A program made the translations under genes and the position numbers. The notes beneath the pieces are model-generated. The model ran no database searches. It was not told the origin of the DNA and was given only the letters and a program-made list of their open reading frames with translations. From Crambe crambe (Eukaryota; Porifera; Demospongiae; Poecilosclerida; Crambeidae), in assembly GCA_963924555.1 (NCBI GenBank), contig OZ004594.1, positions 6,541,563 to 6,605,562 of the forward strand: DNA of 64,000 nucleotides. The letters are read 5' to 3'. Positions 36,678-48,000 of this stretch are shown in pieces (position 1 is the stretch's first letter; every line of letters starts with the position of its first letter).

Positions 36678-37127
36678 CCGTGTAGAACTTAGCGCGAAAT
36701 AGCGCACAATCTAACGATAATCGCGTTATTACGCATATCAACTCCTTTCAACTCCTTTTATCGCGCTACAAAATACGCGCAATGCATCAACGCAAAAATG
36801 TGCGAAATCGTGAAAATCTGTACACGTACGCGCAGTGGCTTTACATTTTTTTGGTGGATTTTATTTTTGTTGATATGGCCTTGGCTAATCTCTTTACCAT
36901 GAGCGCCAAAAATATTTCTTTCACCAAATTATTGGACTAAACTTCGCGAAAATGCGCTATTCGAGCGTAGCGTGCACTGCGCATTAATGTGTGCTAAACG
37001 GAGCTCTTACGCGAATTTACGTGGCCATAATAACGCGTAATCCGCGACTTTTTACGTGAGATGATGTTACTACGCATCGATTTTGACAGCGAATTAACGC
37101 GCTATATCGCGCGAAGTTCGATACGGG
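36677..37127 (+). mobile_element. E1, CpG-rich MITE with CCCGTGTAGAACTT ends
   Basis: A 451-bp element with imperfect inverted ends (CCCGTGTAGAACTTAGCGCG and CCCGTATCGAACTTCGCGCG). It is exceptionally dense in GCG, CGC and ACG for this AT-rich window. A second full copy is inverted at 38247-38706. The middle, with the phrase TTTGGTGGATTTTATTTTTG, is well conserved between the copies. Confidence 0.85.
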
Positions 37128-38246
37128 TTTTTATTATTATTAAACCATATCTCTCGAACCACTCAAGCTACAGCTATGATTTCTGGATAAATCCACTCCA
37201 AATTCTACGAACTACGATCTTTTCTACTCGTTGATCCTCTAAAGAGTCAATAAAAAAGGAGATACTACGGAGCACAGCACTTGACTAATTCAATTAGGAA
37301 GCCATCTTTTCTATAACACGCATGCGCATGTATTTGATATCCAATTAATATTACTCAGCTGTCTCTAGCTAACTAGCTAGCTCAAGATAATGATGATAGA
37401 CTACTGTTTCGACTCGGGGATTTAGATTCATGACGGTAGACTCTATTTCAGCATCTTCGACCTCCAAGTATAGCTCAACAATAACACAACACCTTGACTC
37501 GTTGATAATGATGGGGCTGGTATGCTGGAGAACTATTGGAGAACTATTCTTCTTTCATCTGTCCCTGCATACACATAGAAGAATGAACTCTATACATAGC
37601 TAAAACCATAAAAGAGAGGAAAAAAAAACCAGGAACAAGTAAGGGGAAAAGCATTTCGTGAAATGAAAAAGGATGTAGGGATGACCAATGCTCAAAAAAG
37701 TAAGGAAACAAGAAGGATGGAAATGGCATCAATCTTTGTTCTGTATATCCAGCCAACAATCCCTACATATACATCGGGTAGCTTCAGATTATAGTGTAGT
37801 AATGTACATATAATATGTAGGGATTGTTGGCTGGATATACAGAAAAAGACTGATCCCATTTCCATCCTTCTTGTTTCCTTACTTTTTTGAGCAGTGGTCA
37901 TCCCTACATCTTTTTTTCATTTCATGAAATGCTACTTGTTATAAGTGTACTAGTGTATCTGACCGATCAAATTGCTAGATTGGGTCAAGCTCATAGTCTA
38001 TAAAATTAAGATCACACTTATTGTTTGTTAATTTTGTTTTCAAGGGCAACACATGGTGAGTAGAAAAGTGATATTGGTTTTAATTTTGTATAGAAAAAGA
38101 TTAATAAGCAAATGAACATTATTTCCAGTCATGCCTGCGCAAGGGGTGGAATTTGGACTAGAGTCAGAGTAACTACTATGACTATCGCAAAATGAAATGT
38201 ACATTGCACACTTATAGTGTGTGTATAGGGACAACTTAGTGTATAC

Positions 38247-38706
38247 CCCGTATTGAACTTCGTGCAATATAGCGCGTAATAATGCGTTAATTCGCTGTCA
38301 AAATCGACGCATAATAACGTCATCTCATGTAAAAAGTCACGGATTACGCGTTATTATGGCCACGTAAATTAGCGTAAGAGCGCCGTTTAGCGCACATTAA
38401 CGCGCAGTACACGCTATGCTCGATAGCGCATTTTTGCGAAGTTTAGTCCAATAATTTGGTGAAAGAAATATTTTTGTCACTCATGGTAAAGAGATTAGCC
38501 AAGGCCATATCAACAAAAATAAAATCCACCAAAAAAATATAAAGCCACTGCGCATACGTGTACAGATTTCCGCGATTTCGCACGTTTTTGCGTTGATGCA
38601 TTGCGCGTATTTTGTAGAGTAATAAAAGGAGTTGAAAGGAGTTGATACGCGTAATAACGCGATTATCGTTAGATTGTGCGCTATTTCGCGCTAAGTTCTA
38701 CACGGG
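38247..38706 (-). mobile_element. E2, second copy of the CpG-rich MITE
   Basis: Inverted 460-bp copy of E1 with both ends intact. CpG-containing positions are mostly kept. Confidence 0.85.
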
Positions 38707-38771
38707 ACTGCACACCTATAGGAGACATTCTTAGTGTGCATTATAATTAATGCTTCTGTTTTAAAGTGTGT

Positions 38772-38997
38772 CCCGTGTAGAATTCAGCGCACAATTACAC
38801 GTATGATCTACTAAAGCGCATAAGTACGCAATAACATGCCAAGCTTCGCATTTGTGCGTTCGGAGATACGCGTTAAGCGCGATTTATCGTATAATTCCAC
38901 AGAAAAAGGCATAAAAACAGCAATAATCTCGCGGAAGATAATGTCTACATGCACCGTTTATTGTCACGATTTAGCGCGCTTTAAAGTCAACACAGGG
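38772..38997 (+). mobile_element. E3, short diverged relative of E1/E2
   Basis: It starts CCCGTGTAGAATTCAGCGCA and ends with CGCGCTTTAAAGTCAACACAGGG, similar in inverted form. It is half the length of E1, so it is a deletion derivative or a different subfamily. The plus frame across it is judged spurious. Confidence 0.55.
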
Positions 38998-40424
38998 TGT
39001 CCTCTTCTGAAGGTAAGAGCTTTTCCCATATCCAGTGAGAAAATATCTCTCCTTGATTAGAAAATGGTATGCATAATTATGCTTTGATCTTTTGCCTTTA
39101 ATGAGGCACTTATATCCTTGAAGATACCTATTAGTGACTATCTCAGCATTTCACTGTCTTCATACTGCTGTTTACTTTGGGCATCAAAGATGTAGTGTTC
39201 TAGATCAATAGGAACGAAGAATAGTTCTTCCAAACTTTGTAGCTTATGGGAGCACTTGTATCCACGTCCTTAAGAAGAGAAGGGCTGATATGAGGTAAGT
39301 TTTGAATGCTCGCATGGGTTTTATCCTCCATTTTCTAAATACTAAGACACTGGCAACGAGGTTCTTCACGGAATAAAAATCTAAAGGGATGACATTACAA
39401 TAATTACTGAGGTGAAGCCAGTGTCTTACCTATACTACATGAAAGCACTTCTGCTCTTCATACTAGTTAAGTCCTGCCACACTGTCTTGAAGCTAGGAGT
39501 TACTTATAGCATAATGACTATTTTGTGTATTATTCAGATGGGGCATCAGAATTTGAGCTAGGAGGGTGCTAATACTGTGCGCATAAGCGCACGCGAAATT
39601 TCCGCGAATCACGCCCACTTTTGATTAACCATACCCTCTTTATTATGCCCAGATGATGGCCTAAGTATTAGCTACCCTAATTTACCAGTGTACAGGATCA
39701 GAAGTGAGAAGGCATTCAGTTTGAGACTCTGAATAAAGAAGCACAGAGAGATGTGCAATATTACGTGACGGGGCGCATGCGCCTCACCGATGTGTTTTTT
39801 TTGTTGTTTTTTTCCAGTGTAGGAGATAAAACAGTGTAGAAGATGGAAGAGAGGGCATGCAGCTCTTGTACAGGCTGTATAGCTACTGAAATGCTGCAGG
39901 TGACTAAAAATATATTTCAGTGCGCTATGCAATGACGCATGGTGAGCTCATGAAATCAGCTGACCATTATCATGACGTAGCTAGCTAGTACTATAGTACA
40001 GCCCTACAGATCGAGATAGTCATCAGGACTCCGCAAGGAATGTGATGAAGAATTCTTCATCTATTTCTACTCAATCTGTTCGTTCAGAAGTTGCTGACTA
40101 AGTTTGCTTCTCCATCTATAGCCTCAATGGCGGGCGGAAGTAGGCTCGTTAACCTCTGCTCAATCTTTCAGTTATCTATTTCTATCTTTTCCCAATCCCT
40201 GGTCTAATTCTCTAATTTGAAGTTTGCCTGCCTCAGCCATGGCTGTTTTGTGGGCGTGTATGCGGTATACTAGTAGTGATATGAAACGTGACGCCAAACC
40301 GCAATCTATTTTTAGTAACCTCCAGCGTTTCGGTGGCTATACAGCCTGTATGGGAGTTGCATGCCCTCTCCTCGCCTTCGGCGGGTCGATACGCCCTTGA
40401 TCCTACTTAGAGAGTATAGATCAT
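38998..40424. other. no gene supported
   Basis: On the minus strand near 40240 a frame starts MAEAGKLQIRELDQGLGK but stops soon and lacks an obvious donor. The rest shows no coding pattern. Confidence 0.35.
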
Positions 40425-40945
40425 ATTTAAGATTGCCTGCGGCCATCTATAATAGACCAAATCAAGTAATCTGGCAGAGCTCAACCTGGGAATAGCTATT
40501 TAATACTTAGACCAGTGCACTATTATTACAATAATTCAGAGTGCAATCTTAACTCTGTTGGTAGCCAGGTTGCTCAATTGATATTTATATACTCATTACA
40601 GTGTTGCAATGAGTGCAACACTGCAATGAGTGCAGTGTTTTGAGATACCTTGCTGAATGGGAGTGACTGCTGGCTACACGAATCAGAAACCAGAAGGATT
40701 TCTACACAATATTGAGTTAGACTGCACAGCTAGCTACCCTGGCCCAGCTAGTCCATGCCCACTCCTTCAGGATTTACACTAGGAGCATCTAGCTAGGTAC
40801 TTAACTATTGTCCGATAACCCAACAGATCAGATCATCTATAATCAAGCATCTGACCAACTCCCAACAGTTATATCTTACCTGACTGACTTCATAAGTAAT
40901 AAACAGACCAGAAACGACGTACACCAACGTTAAACCAGCTTACTC
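40425..40945 (+). repeat. dispersed repeat G, copy 3
   Basis: Shares GATACCTTGCTGAATGGGAG, ACGAATCAGAAACCAGAAGG and AGATTGCCTGCGGCCATCT with the two copies near 24 and 26 kb. Confidence 0.5.
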
Positions 40946-43471
40946 AGGTGGGGGTGTGGCTTGGGCGCGTCCTAATTCCAAATGCACGATCGATCTCGCG
41001 AGTCTGTCTCGCGCGAGACTAATCAGGAGCCAAGGTTTGCAAGACCCTTCCCTTCAGCAGAGTTTAACATTTGAAGTACAGAAGAACAAAGAGTTTGTGC
41101 TGCTGAGCATGCAAATGTACATTTTTTTTGGTTCATATCCACTTTAATTTGAGCAGTATTCTCACTGTACAGCTAGTATAGTATATAGCTACATTCATGA
41201 TCAGCATTATCGTAATTTTTACTACTACAATATCATGTATGCACAGTAGAACACATTCATGATCAGCATCATAATAACTATGCAGTGTTGGAGAGGATGA
41301 TAGTTAATTCACAACTGACTGTGTGGAAATGTTAATAGAACAAAACTGCTTCTTGCTGTGAACTGAAGCTGCCATTTTTTGTTGTTATTTTTTGTTCAGT
41401 TTTTGTGGATACTCTAAATCAACTAAAATTTAACCAATGAATAATATATCTACTGTGCATGCTATCCACACCCCCATATTAATTCTAGATCATTGCAGTA
41501 GCAAATCTGATGCTTTAAATGCAAAAAGAAGTGTCCTTTGGATTCCCAAGGCACCCTTTCAAGGATAGTACCATCTTATCAGCAAATTTGCTGGTGAAGA
41601 AAGTTGCTGTGGAATATTATCCATGTCAGGAAGGCTTAGATTGTATGTTATGTAGCTATGATCCATGACTGGATTTCTTCCACGAATGAGTTAGTCATAA
41701 TCACAACTTCTACTTCTAGCACAGACTTTTAAAGCTCACTTCATATGTTTAGACAATAGATGTTTAGTTGCACATATAGCACACATGGCTACAGCTGCAT
41801 GCACTACACCAACCAACCATCCATGAAAATTTGACCCATTTTCATGAAATTTTACCCCTCGAAAATATATAGTCCACTGTGTGGTAGAAACAACTCTGTA
41901 AAGGTGTAGGAGAAGGAACTGTCTACATATATAACTAATGATGCACTGGAGTGATAATTACTAAACTTGTTAGGTCTAATGTTAGCAGCTTAGGTAGTAT
42001 TAGAGCTATGTAGGTATATATGACACTTGGTTTTCAGTTTGTTGCACACTTACATAACACATGGTTTAGTACCCTGCATGGTGGGTGTATAATAAACTAC
42101 AACATTGAACACATATCAGTTATTGTTAGGACATGAAAGGAGATGATATGCATAATACGATAGGAAATAAAGGAAATAATTTTAAAGTAGGGAGGGCTGT
42201 GTGCAGTTTTCAAAAAAGTTCAGGAACAAGAAAGTGATCTTCCCCTTACCCATCACTAATATTAGTGCTAATTCTTCACTCCCATGACAGGCCAAGATAA
42301 AGTGAAGTAGGAAACTCGCTTTGAGGCTTAGCTATCACATTATTATACACACATTCATCAAAAAGTATTTGCCAAAAAACAACAATAAACCACAGCTACT
42401 ATAAAATATAGTAATTGTATCTTTGATAACTACACATAGATGTATAATAGGGCGGAGTTTGATTGGAATGTCCTAGTCCAGGGGGACGAGGGAGAACTGA
42501 CGCCAGATATAGACACTTCAGGTTAGCAAACCCTGTTATTCTATAAAACACCAATGTTATAAATGATGAAGCAGTGGTGGAATCCTTACTCATAATCTCT
42601 CTCTCTTCCATTTTATTCTGTCCTGCAGACACAAACAGATAAGGTAGCCATCTCTCATATTACTGATTTCATGTACTTCATGACAAAATCATTTTCAGCC
42701 ATAGGCTCAAGGCTATTTATTTTACAAAAATCCCACAAATTAATTATAGTTGTCATAATTATGCTAAATAGGAGAGAACAAACACAAAGTTGAAGGTTGA
42801 GAATTGGCTGGTTGCGTACCTATGTACCATGAAAATGTGGTGATTACGTTCAAGATGGACACACTGTTGCATATGATTCCCAGCCCTATATTAGGGACAT
42901 GCAAATTATGCTGGCATAGTTTTTGGAATAATGGCCATGGGTTGAACCTTAATGCCAGCAAAATGCTAGCATAGCTGCAGGACTTCCCCTATACATAATG
43001 TCCAGGGCTCCAAGGATTTAGTCTATTTGTCCTTGCATAATCTTACTAACCATTATTGTATGCACACAGATACTTTTAAAACAACAACAAAAAACAATAA
43101 CAAAAACTCTGAAAGGCAGTGCCATGTACTAACAATTATTGTATACACACAGATACTTTTAAAACAACAACAACAACTGGTACAGCCACATACCATCATA
43201 CCATAATTCATAGCTGGAGGCGCTTAACTGTTACAGATGAAGCTGCATTGTGGTTAGTTTGTGGTTCTGTATAGCTAAAATGACTGGAAGGCAGCTATTT
43301 ATGTACTTCATGTGACTGGTATTGAGTCTACAGCAACCGCTACATTCTTGATAACTTGATAACTGGTAAAATCATTAGTAAACTGATTAGGATTTCACTT
43401 TCAGGGGTTGGCAGGTATGGGATTATTAATGTCAACTCTTAACTTCATTAGTATTTAAACCCAGATCCAGG

Positions 43472-43513
<42 letters not shown>

Positions 43514-43607
43514 CCCCTCCTCACACTCTTCTCATAATTATGCCACAGAGTAAAAAACGTCATAATAATATGTACAAACATTTCATGTTGTATGCATGCA
43601 TGTATAC
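40946..43607. other. no gene supported
   Basis: A GC-rich patch with TCTCGCGAG-type sequence lies at about 40990-41025 and a (TC)n microsatellite is just downstream of the FERM exon (about 43470-43513 inside 43607). Two ACACAGATACTTTTAAAACA phrases (43065 and 43146) are a local duplication. Confidence 0.35.
42187..42340 (+). mobile_element. partial copy of the AGTAGGGATGGCTGTGTG MITE
   Basis: AGTAGGGAGGGCTGTGTGCAGT, AGTTCAGGAACAAGA and CACTCCCATGACAGGCCAAG match 11948-12126. The right end is missing. Confidence 0.55.
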
Positions 43608-43776
43608 CTCTTGGCACAGGAGAGGAAGAGGAACTCTGCTTCGGCAGTTGATTTTCCTGCCAGTGTCTGATGGAGCTGACCCACTCTCTCATCAAAATCC
43701 AGCGTCTGTTTGATGATTTGGAACTGACTGACATAGTTCTCGGGGTGCTTCCGAGGGTCATAGTCCCGCAACTCAG
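43608..43776 (-). CDS. orphan FERM-domain exon (central lobe)
   Basis: Acceptor GATGCAG and donor AG|GTATAC bound a 169-nt exon (start phase 1, end phase 2). The frame reads AELRDYDPRKHPENYVSQFQ … LHQTLAGKSTAEAEFLFLSC … AK. The STAEAEFLFLSCAK stretch is the conserved start of the FERM middle-lobe helix; FERM-PTPs of the PTPN3/PTPN4 type carry the same pattern. I found no other FERM exon within several kb on either side. It lies 1.3 kb downstream of the stop of the PTP gene whose FERM half is not seen. Confidence 0.75.
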
Positions 43777-44149
43777 CTGCATCAAAAGATATAGCAGAGA
43801 CCAAAAACTCAGCTAGAGATGATGGACAGGTATTATGAGTATTGAGAAGCATCAAAATCTTTACTTTTAGTAAAGTTCACAAAAAGATTAATAATCATGT
43901 TTAAAATAATTATTCTTTTCCGGATCCAAGCATTCTTTTACACACGCGAGCGAGGATTCGCACTAGTGCACCGGCCTTCTTAGGCTAAGGCTTACAAATT
44001 ACCGTAGTCACTGTAATTCAAGCGCCAGAAAATAATAATTTCATGTAGGCGTGGCGCTTAGCTTATGGCTTAAAAAATGCACTTCCTCTGGGCGTGGTGC
44101 TTAAATTACTTAGTTAATTGTAGCTTATCTGGACTGCAAAAACGAGGAG

Positions 44150-44257
44150 ATGGCTGCTAGCAGTACCAATCACTTTCAGCTGTCATTCAGCAGTGTTGTG
44201 AGGGGATCTCACGTGTATCAGGCAGTTTGGACCCCAGTGCTCAATGCTGAATTATGA
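44150..44257 (+). pseudogene. fragment of a multicopy sponge-type domain (HIRAN-like start)
   Basis: A 35-residue frame: MAAS…FQLSFSSVVRGSHVYQAVWTP and then an early stop. The FxLSFxxVxRGxHVYxxVWTP pattern resembles the N-terminal domain that precedes many multicopy genes of lower metazoans. Assignment is from memory of that pattern and is tentative. The stop makes it a remnant. Confidence 0.4.
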
Positions 44258-44534
44258 GGGTAATGAAAGTTATTATTGTAATAGATGATGAAGAGTCGTA
44301 TTATGAATGATTGTATGCATAATAGTTGTAGCTAGTTATGACAAAACTAATTGGCGAGCGAGCGAAGCCCCACACTAATTGGTCAAAATGGAAATTCGCG
44401 ATATTTATATGTAACGTACGTCACTCAAAATGCGCATGCGCTTATGCATGCGCATGAAATAGCTACTAAGCAACGTCATAATAAGCAATCATTTTCTTTA
44501 AGCTTGAAGTTGAAACACTATTGTAGCGAGTATT

Positions 44535-44822
44535 ATGGAACCCAGAGAACCAGAAAACAAGCGAAGGAGGGCCCCAGAACACCCTCTAGAAACTGACCAG
44601 CAAAGAAGAGCGAGACCTCATGAAAGAAATGAAAGAGACAGAGCTAGAAGGAGAACAGAGTCAAAGGAACAGAGAAAAACAAGACTAGCAAAGAAATGCG
44701 ACAGATAGAGCCAGGAGGAGGGAATGTACAGAGTCAGCAGAACACAGAGCTGCCAGATTACAGCATATGAGGGCTCATTATTTGAGAGACTGGCTACTGA
44801 GTCTGAACAGGAGTTGTAGCCT
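44535..44822 (+). pseudogene. Arg/Glu-rich repeat fragment, broken
   Basis: The frame starts MEPREPENKRRRAPEHPLET and runs 57 codons to TAG at 44706. The next frame continues ARRRECTESAEHRAARLQHM, and a third gives RLATESEQE. The repeating R-x-x-E-x-x-R-x-A-T-E-S unit is common at the start of helicase-like (PIF1/Helitron-type) multicopy proteins in sponges and other invertebrates. At least two frameshifts make it non-functional. Confidence 0.5.
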
Positions 44823-45038
44823 GGGTTCAGAGAAGATACTCTAATGCTAACTGGGAATGCACAAAGTCAGTTAACAACCTGAATAGCTAGATATTGAAAG
44901 TCACTGTTGGGGCTATATAATCATAAGTGAGGGAGGAGCACATTGAAATGACCACTGGCTGCTTGCTCGCCCAACTAATGCTATACGAGCATCTCTAGTT
45001 AATGCATGGACAAGCATAAAAATAAAGTTCACCAGTCG

Positions 45039-48000
45039 TCAGGCAATTGTTTTGTTAGCAGTGGCAGCCACAGACAGAGGTCGGTTAGGAAGTTCAATTT
45101 CAACATAGTCATCTGCAAGACATGATAGTAAAGTGAGTTCTTGGATGATCATCAAGCAGCTATTCAGCTAATAATACTATCAAGCTAGAAGTTATACAAT
45201 CCTATTAGTCTAGCTAGGACAATCAGACCAGATATAACTACTACACTTGGGCTATAACAGCTACATTTATTTCTAACAGTCCTCTGTGATGAAAAATCCC
45301 CTACATTGTAGCTATTTACACTTACCTTCATAAGCTTTTAAAATACTCTCGCACACAAACTGATACTGGTACTGCAGAATGGGGGAAGGGAGGATAAAGA
45401 AAGGGAGAGGTAAAGCGAATGGAGAATGGGATTTACTAGCTACATTCTTACTGTTATACTTATAGTTGAGGGAAAATTTAATAACAACAATAATAACAAC
45501 AATAGCTACAAAGTCTGATCTATCTGAACTAAAAGTTAACTTCTTATAGCATGCTAATCACAAAAACCAATAACCACAGATGAATAGACAATAATACAAA
45601 GGTTAAACTAACAATCACACAAAGACAGTACACACACAGATACACTACACTCCTCCCCAAGTAAACAAAAAGTTCCATACGTGTTCAATGACCATAATAG
45701 TCTGGGGGTGGACGATGGCGAAAATTGTATTGAGCTGCTGGAGCTGATTCAGTTGGCTCAGCAGAGATGAACATTGGTGTTGGCTCTGCAGGAGACTGAG
45801 GCACTGCCAAAGTAACTGGTTCAGGTTCTGTGTCAGAGGGCACAGGCTCGAATGACAAATCGAAGTCACTCTCAAGTGAATAGTCCAGAGATGGTGGACT
45901 AGGTAAGGTAGATCTGATCGATCGCTCCCGGAGCTGATCTATGTGGCGATTCCATGGACCCTTTTCAGTCTGTATCTGATAAGATAAGGGACCCTGCTTC
46001 TGAGTGACAACTCCAGGAATCCACTTCTCTCCTAAGCCATAGTTCCGGGCCATAACTTTCTGTCCAACAGAGAAGTTTCTGGGTTGATCATGTTGGCCAC
46101 GTTGCTGAATTTGCTTGGCTTGTTGATTTAGTACTTGACCTTCACAATTTGGTCTCAGAAGGTGCAATCTGGTACGGAGGTCTCTTTGTAAAAACAGAGA
46201 TGCTGGAGTACGCCCGGTAGTTGCATGAGGGGTAGAGCGATAACATAGCAGGAAATTCTCCAACTTCTGGCGGACAGATGTGGCTGATGCTCCTGCAGCT
46301 TTCATGGCTTCTTTGAATGACCTCACAAATCTCTCCGCCAACCCATTTGTGGCAGGATGGTAAGGGGCACTACGGATGTGTTTTACTCCATTCTCCTCAA
46401 GGAAAGATGTGAAATCGGCTGCAACAAATTGTGGTCCATTATCAGACACTAATTGGAGGGGTAGACCATAGCTAACAAACATATGTCGCAAAACATTGAT
46501 GGTGCTTTGAGATGTAGTCGAACTCATCTCGTATATCTCTGGCCACTTGGAGTGTGCATCCACGATAATAAAAAACATCTTGTTGAGGAAAGGCCCTGCA
46601 AAATCTACATGTATACGTTGCCATGGCTTGGGCGGCCAAGTCCATGGATGTAGTAGAGCAGATGCTGGAGTTTGCTTGACTCTCAAACATGGGAGACAAC
46701 TCTTCACCACAGCTTCGATTTGCTTGTCAATCCCTGGCCACCACACATGACTGCGAGCCATGGCCTTCATCCTGGCAATTCCTGGATGAGTAGAATGGAG
46801 CTCCTCTAGAACCTTCTCTCTTAGCTCTGCAGGTACCACTACTTTCCTTCCACACAGAAGACAGTTGTCTTCCACTGAAAGTTCCTGAGCTCTGTTCTGA
46901 TATGGTATAAGATCGCTCTCAACATCTTTGGGCCACCCTTGCTGTGTAAACTTCAATACTTTGCTCAAAACAGCATCATTTTGGGTTGCTTGGCGAACTT
47001 GCATGGCAGTGACTGGTAAGTTCTCAATCTGGCTGATATTGAATATGGCTGCTTCTGCACTCTGACCCTCAAGTGTGACCCCTGGGAGTGGTAGTCTGGA
47101 TAGACCATCCGCATTGGAATGGTCTGCTGTGGGCCTAAACTTAATTGTATAGGAATATGCAGAAAGCAAAACTGCCCAACGCTGCAACCGAGCAGCTGCC
47201 AGTGTTGGAATACCTTTCTTGGGGCCTAAAATAGCTGTGAGTGGCTTGTGGTCGGTTACCAGTGTAAATTTCCTACCATAGAGGTATTGGTGGAATTTCT
47301 TTATCCCAAATATTAACGATGCAGCCTCCTTCTCCAACTGAGCATAATTCTGCTCTGCTGATGATAAAGTTCGGGAGGCAAATGCAATTGGGTGTTCGGT
47401 GCCATCTGGTAGAGTATGTGATATCACAGCTCCAAGCCCATAAGCAGAGGCATCACCTGCAAGGGAAATAGGTAAAGTTGGGTCATAATGTATCAACACA
47501 TCTGAAGATACCAGAGCCTGTTTGGTGGCTTTGAAAGCTCGAGTGCACTCTGAGGTCCAACTCCATTTGACATCATTCCGCAGCAGATTGTGGAGTGGAT
47601 GTGCAATGGTGGCCAGATTAGGGATAAATTTCCCATAGTAGTTGAGAAGTCCCAGATAGGATCTTAACTGCTGAAGATTCTGTGGCTCTGGGGCCTGAAC
47701 AATAGCGTCTTGCTTGCTCTCCAATGGGTGTAGTCCTTGGGAGCTCACTCGATGACCAAGATACTCAACGGATGCTTTCATGAACTCGCATTTTGCAAGC
47801 TTGACTCGGATGCCGCACTCTTCCAGGCGGTGAAGGACTGCCTTCAGATTCTGCAAGTGAACTTGATCATCAGTACCTGTGACCAGAATGTCATCCAGAT
47901 AGCAAATGACATGGGTATTCCCTGCAATATTGAGTCCATTGTTCTCTGAAAAATTGCAGGGGCAGATGCAATCCCAAATGGCAGGCGGGTATAACGGTAC

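Larger units (their letters stand above)
35597..37939 (+). mobile_element. R1-c, interrupted by R3 and E1
   Basis: The 5' part is 35597-35839; the sequence resumes at about 37128-37939 with the CATATCTCTCGAACC block and ends in the giant hairpin (37640-37939). The interruption falls in the TTCTCTATTATTATTC segment that is continuous in R1-a. The 3' arm has a small deletion near the tip (ATGCTACTTGT). Confidence 0.85.

Noticed and set aside
38836-39060. 74-residue plus frame over E3
   Set aside because: It overlaps a CpG-rich MITE copy and has no homologue in E1 or E2 frames.
40215-40245. Minus frame MAEAGKLQIRELDQGLGK as a first exon
   Set aside because: It ends within about 22 codons and no in-frame donor or next exon was found.
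43432-43785. 117-residue frame with RERERERKRERD
   Set aside because: It is a shadow frame of the FERM exon running into a (TC)n microsatellite.
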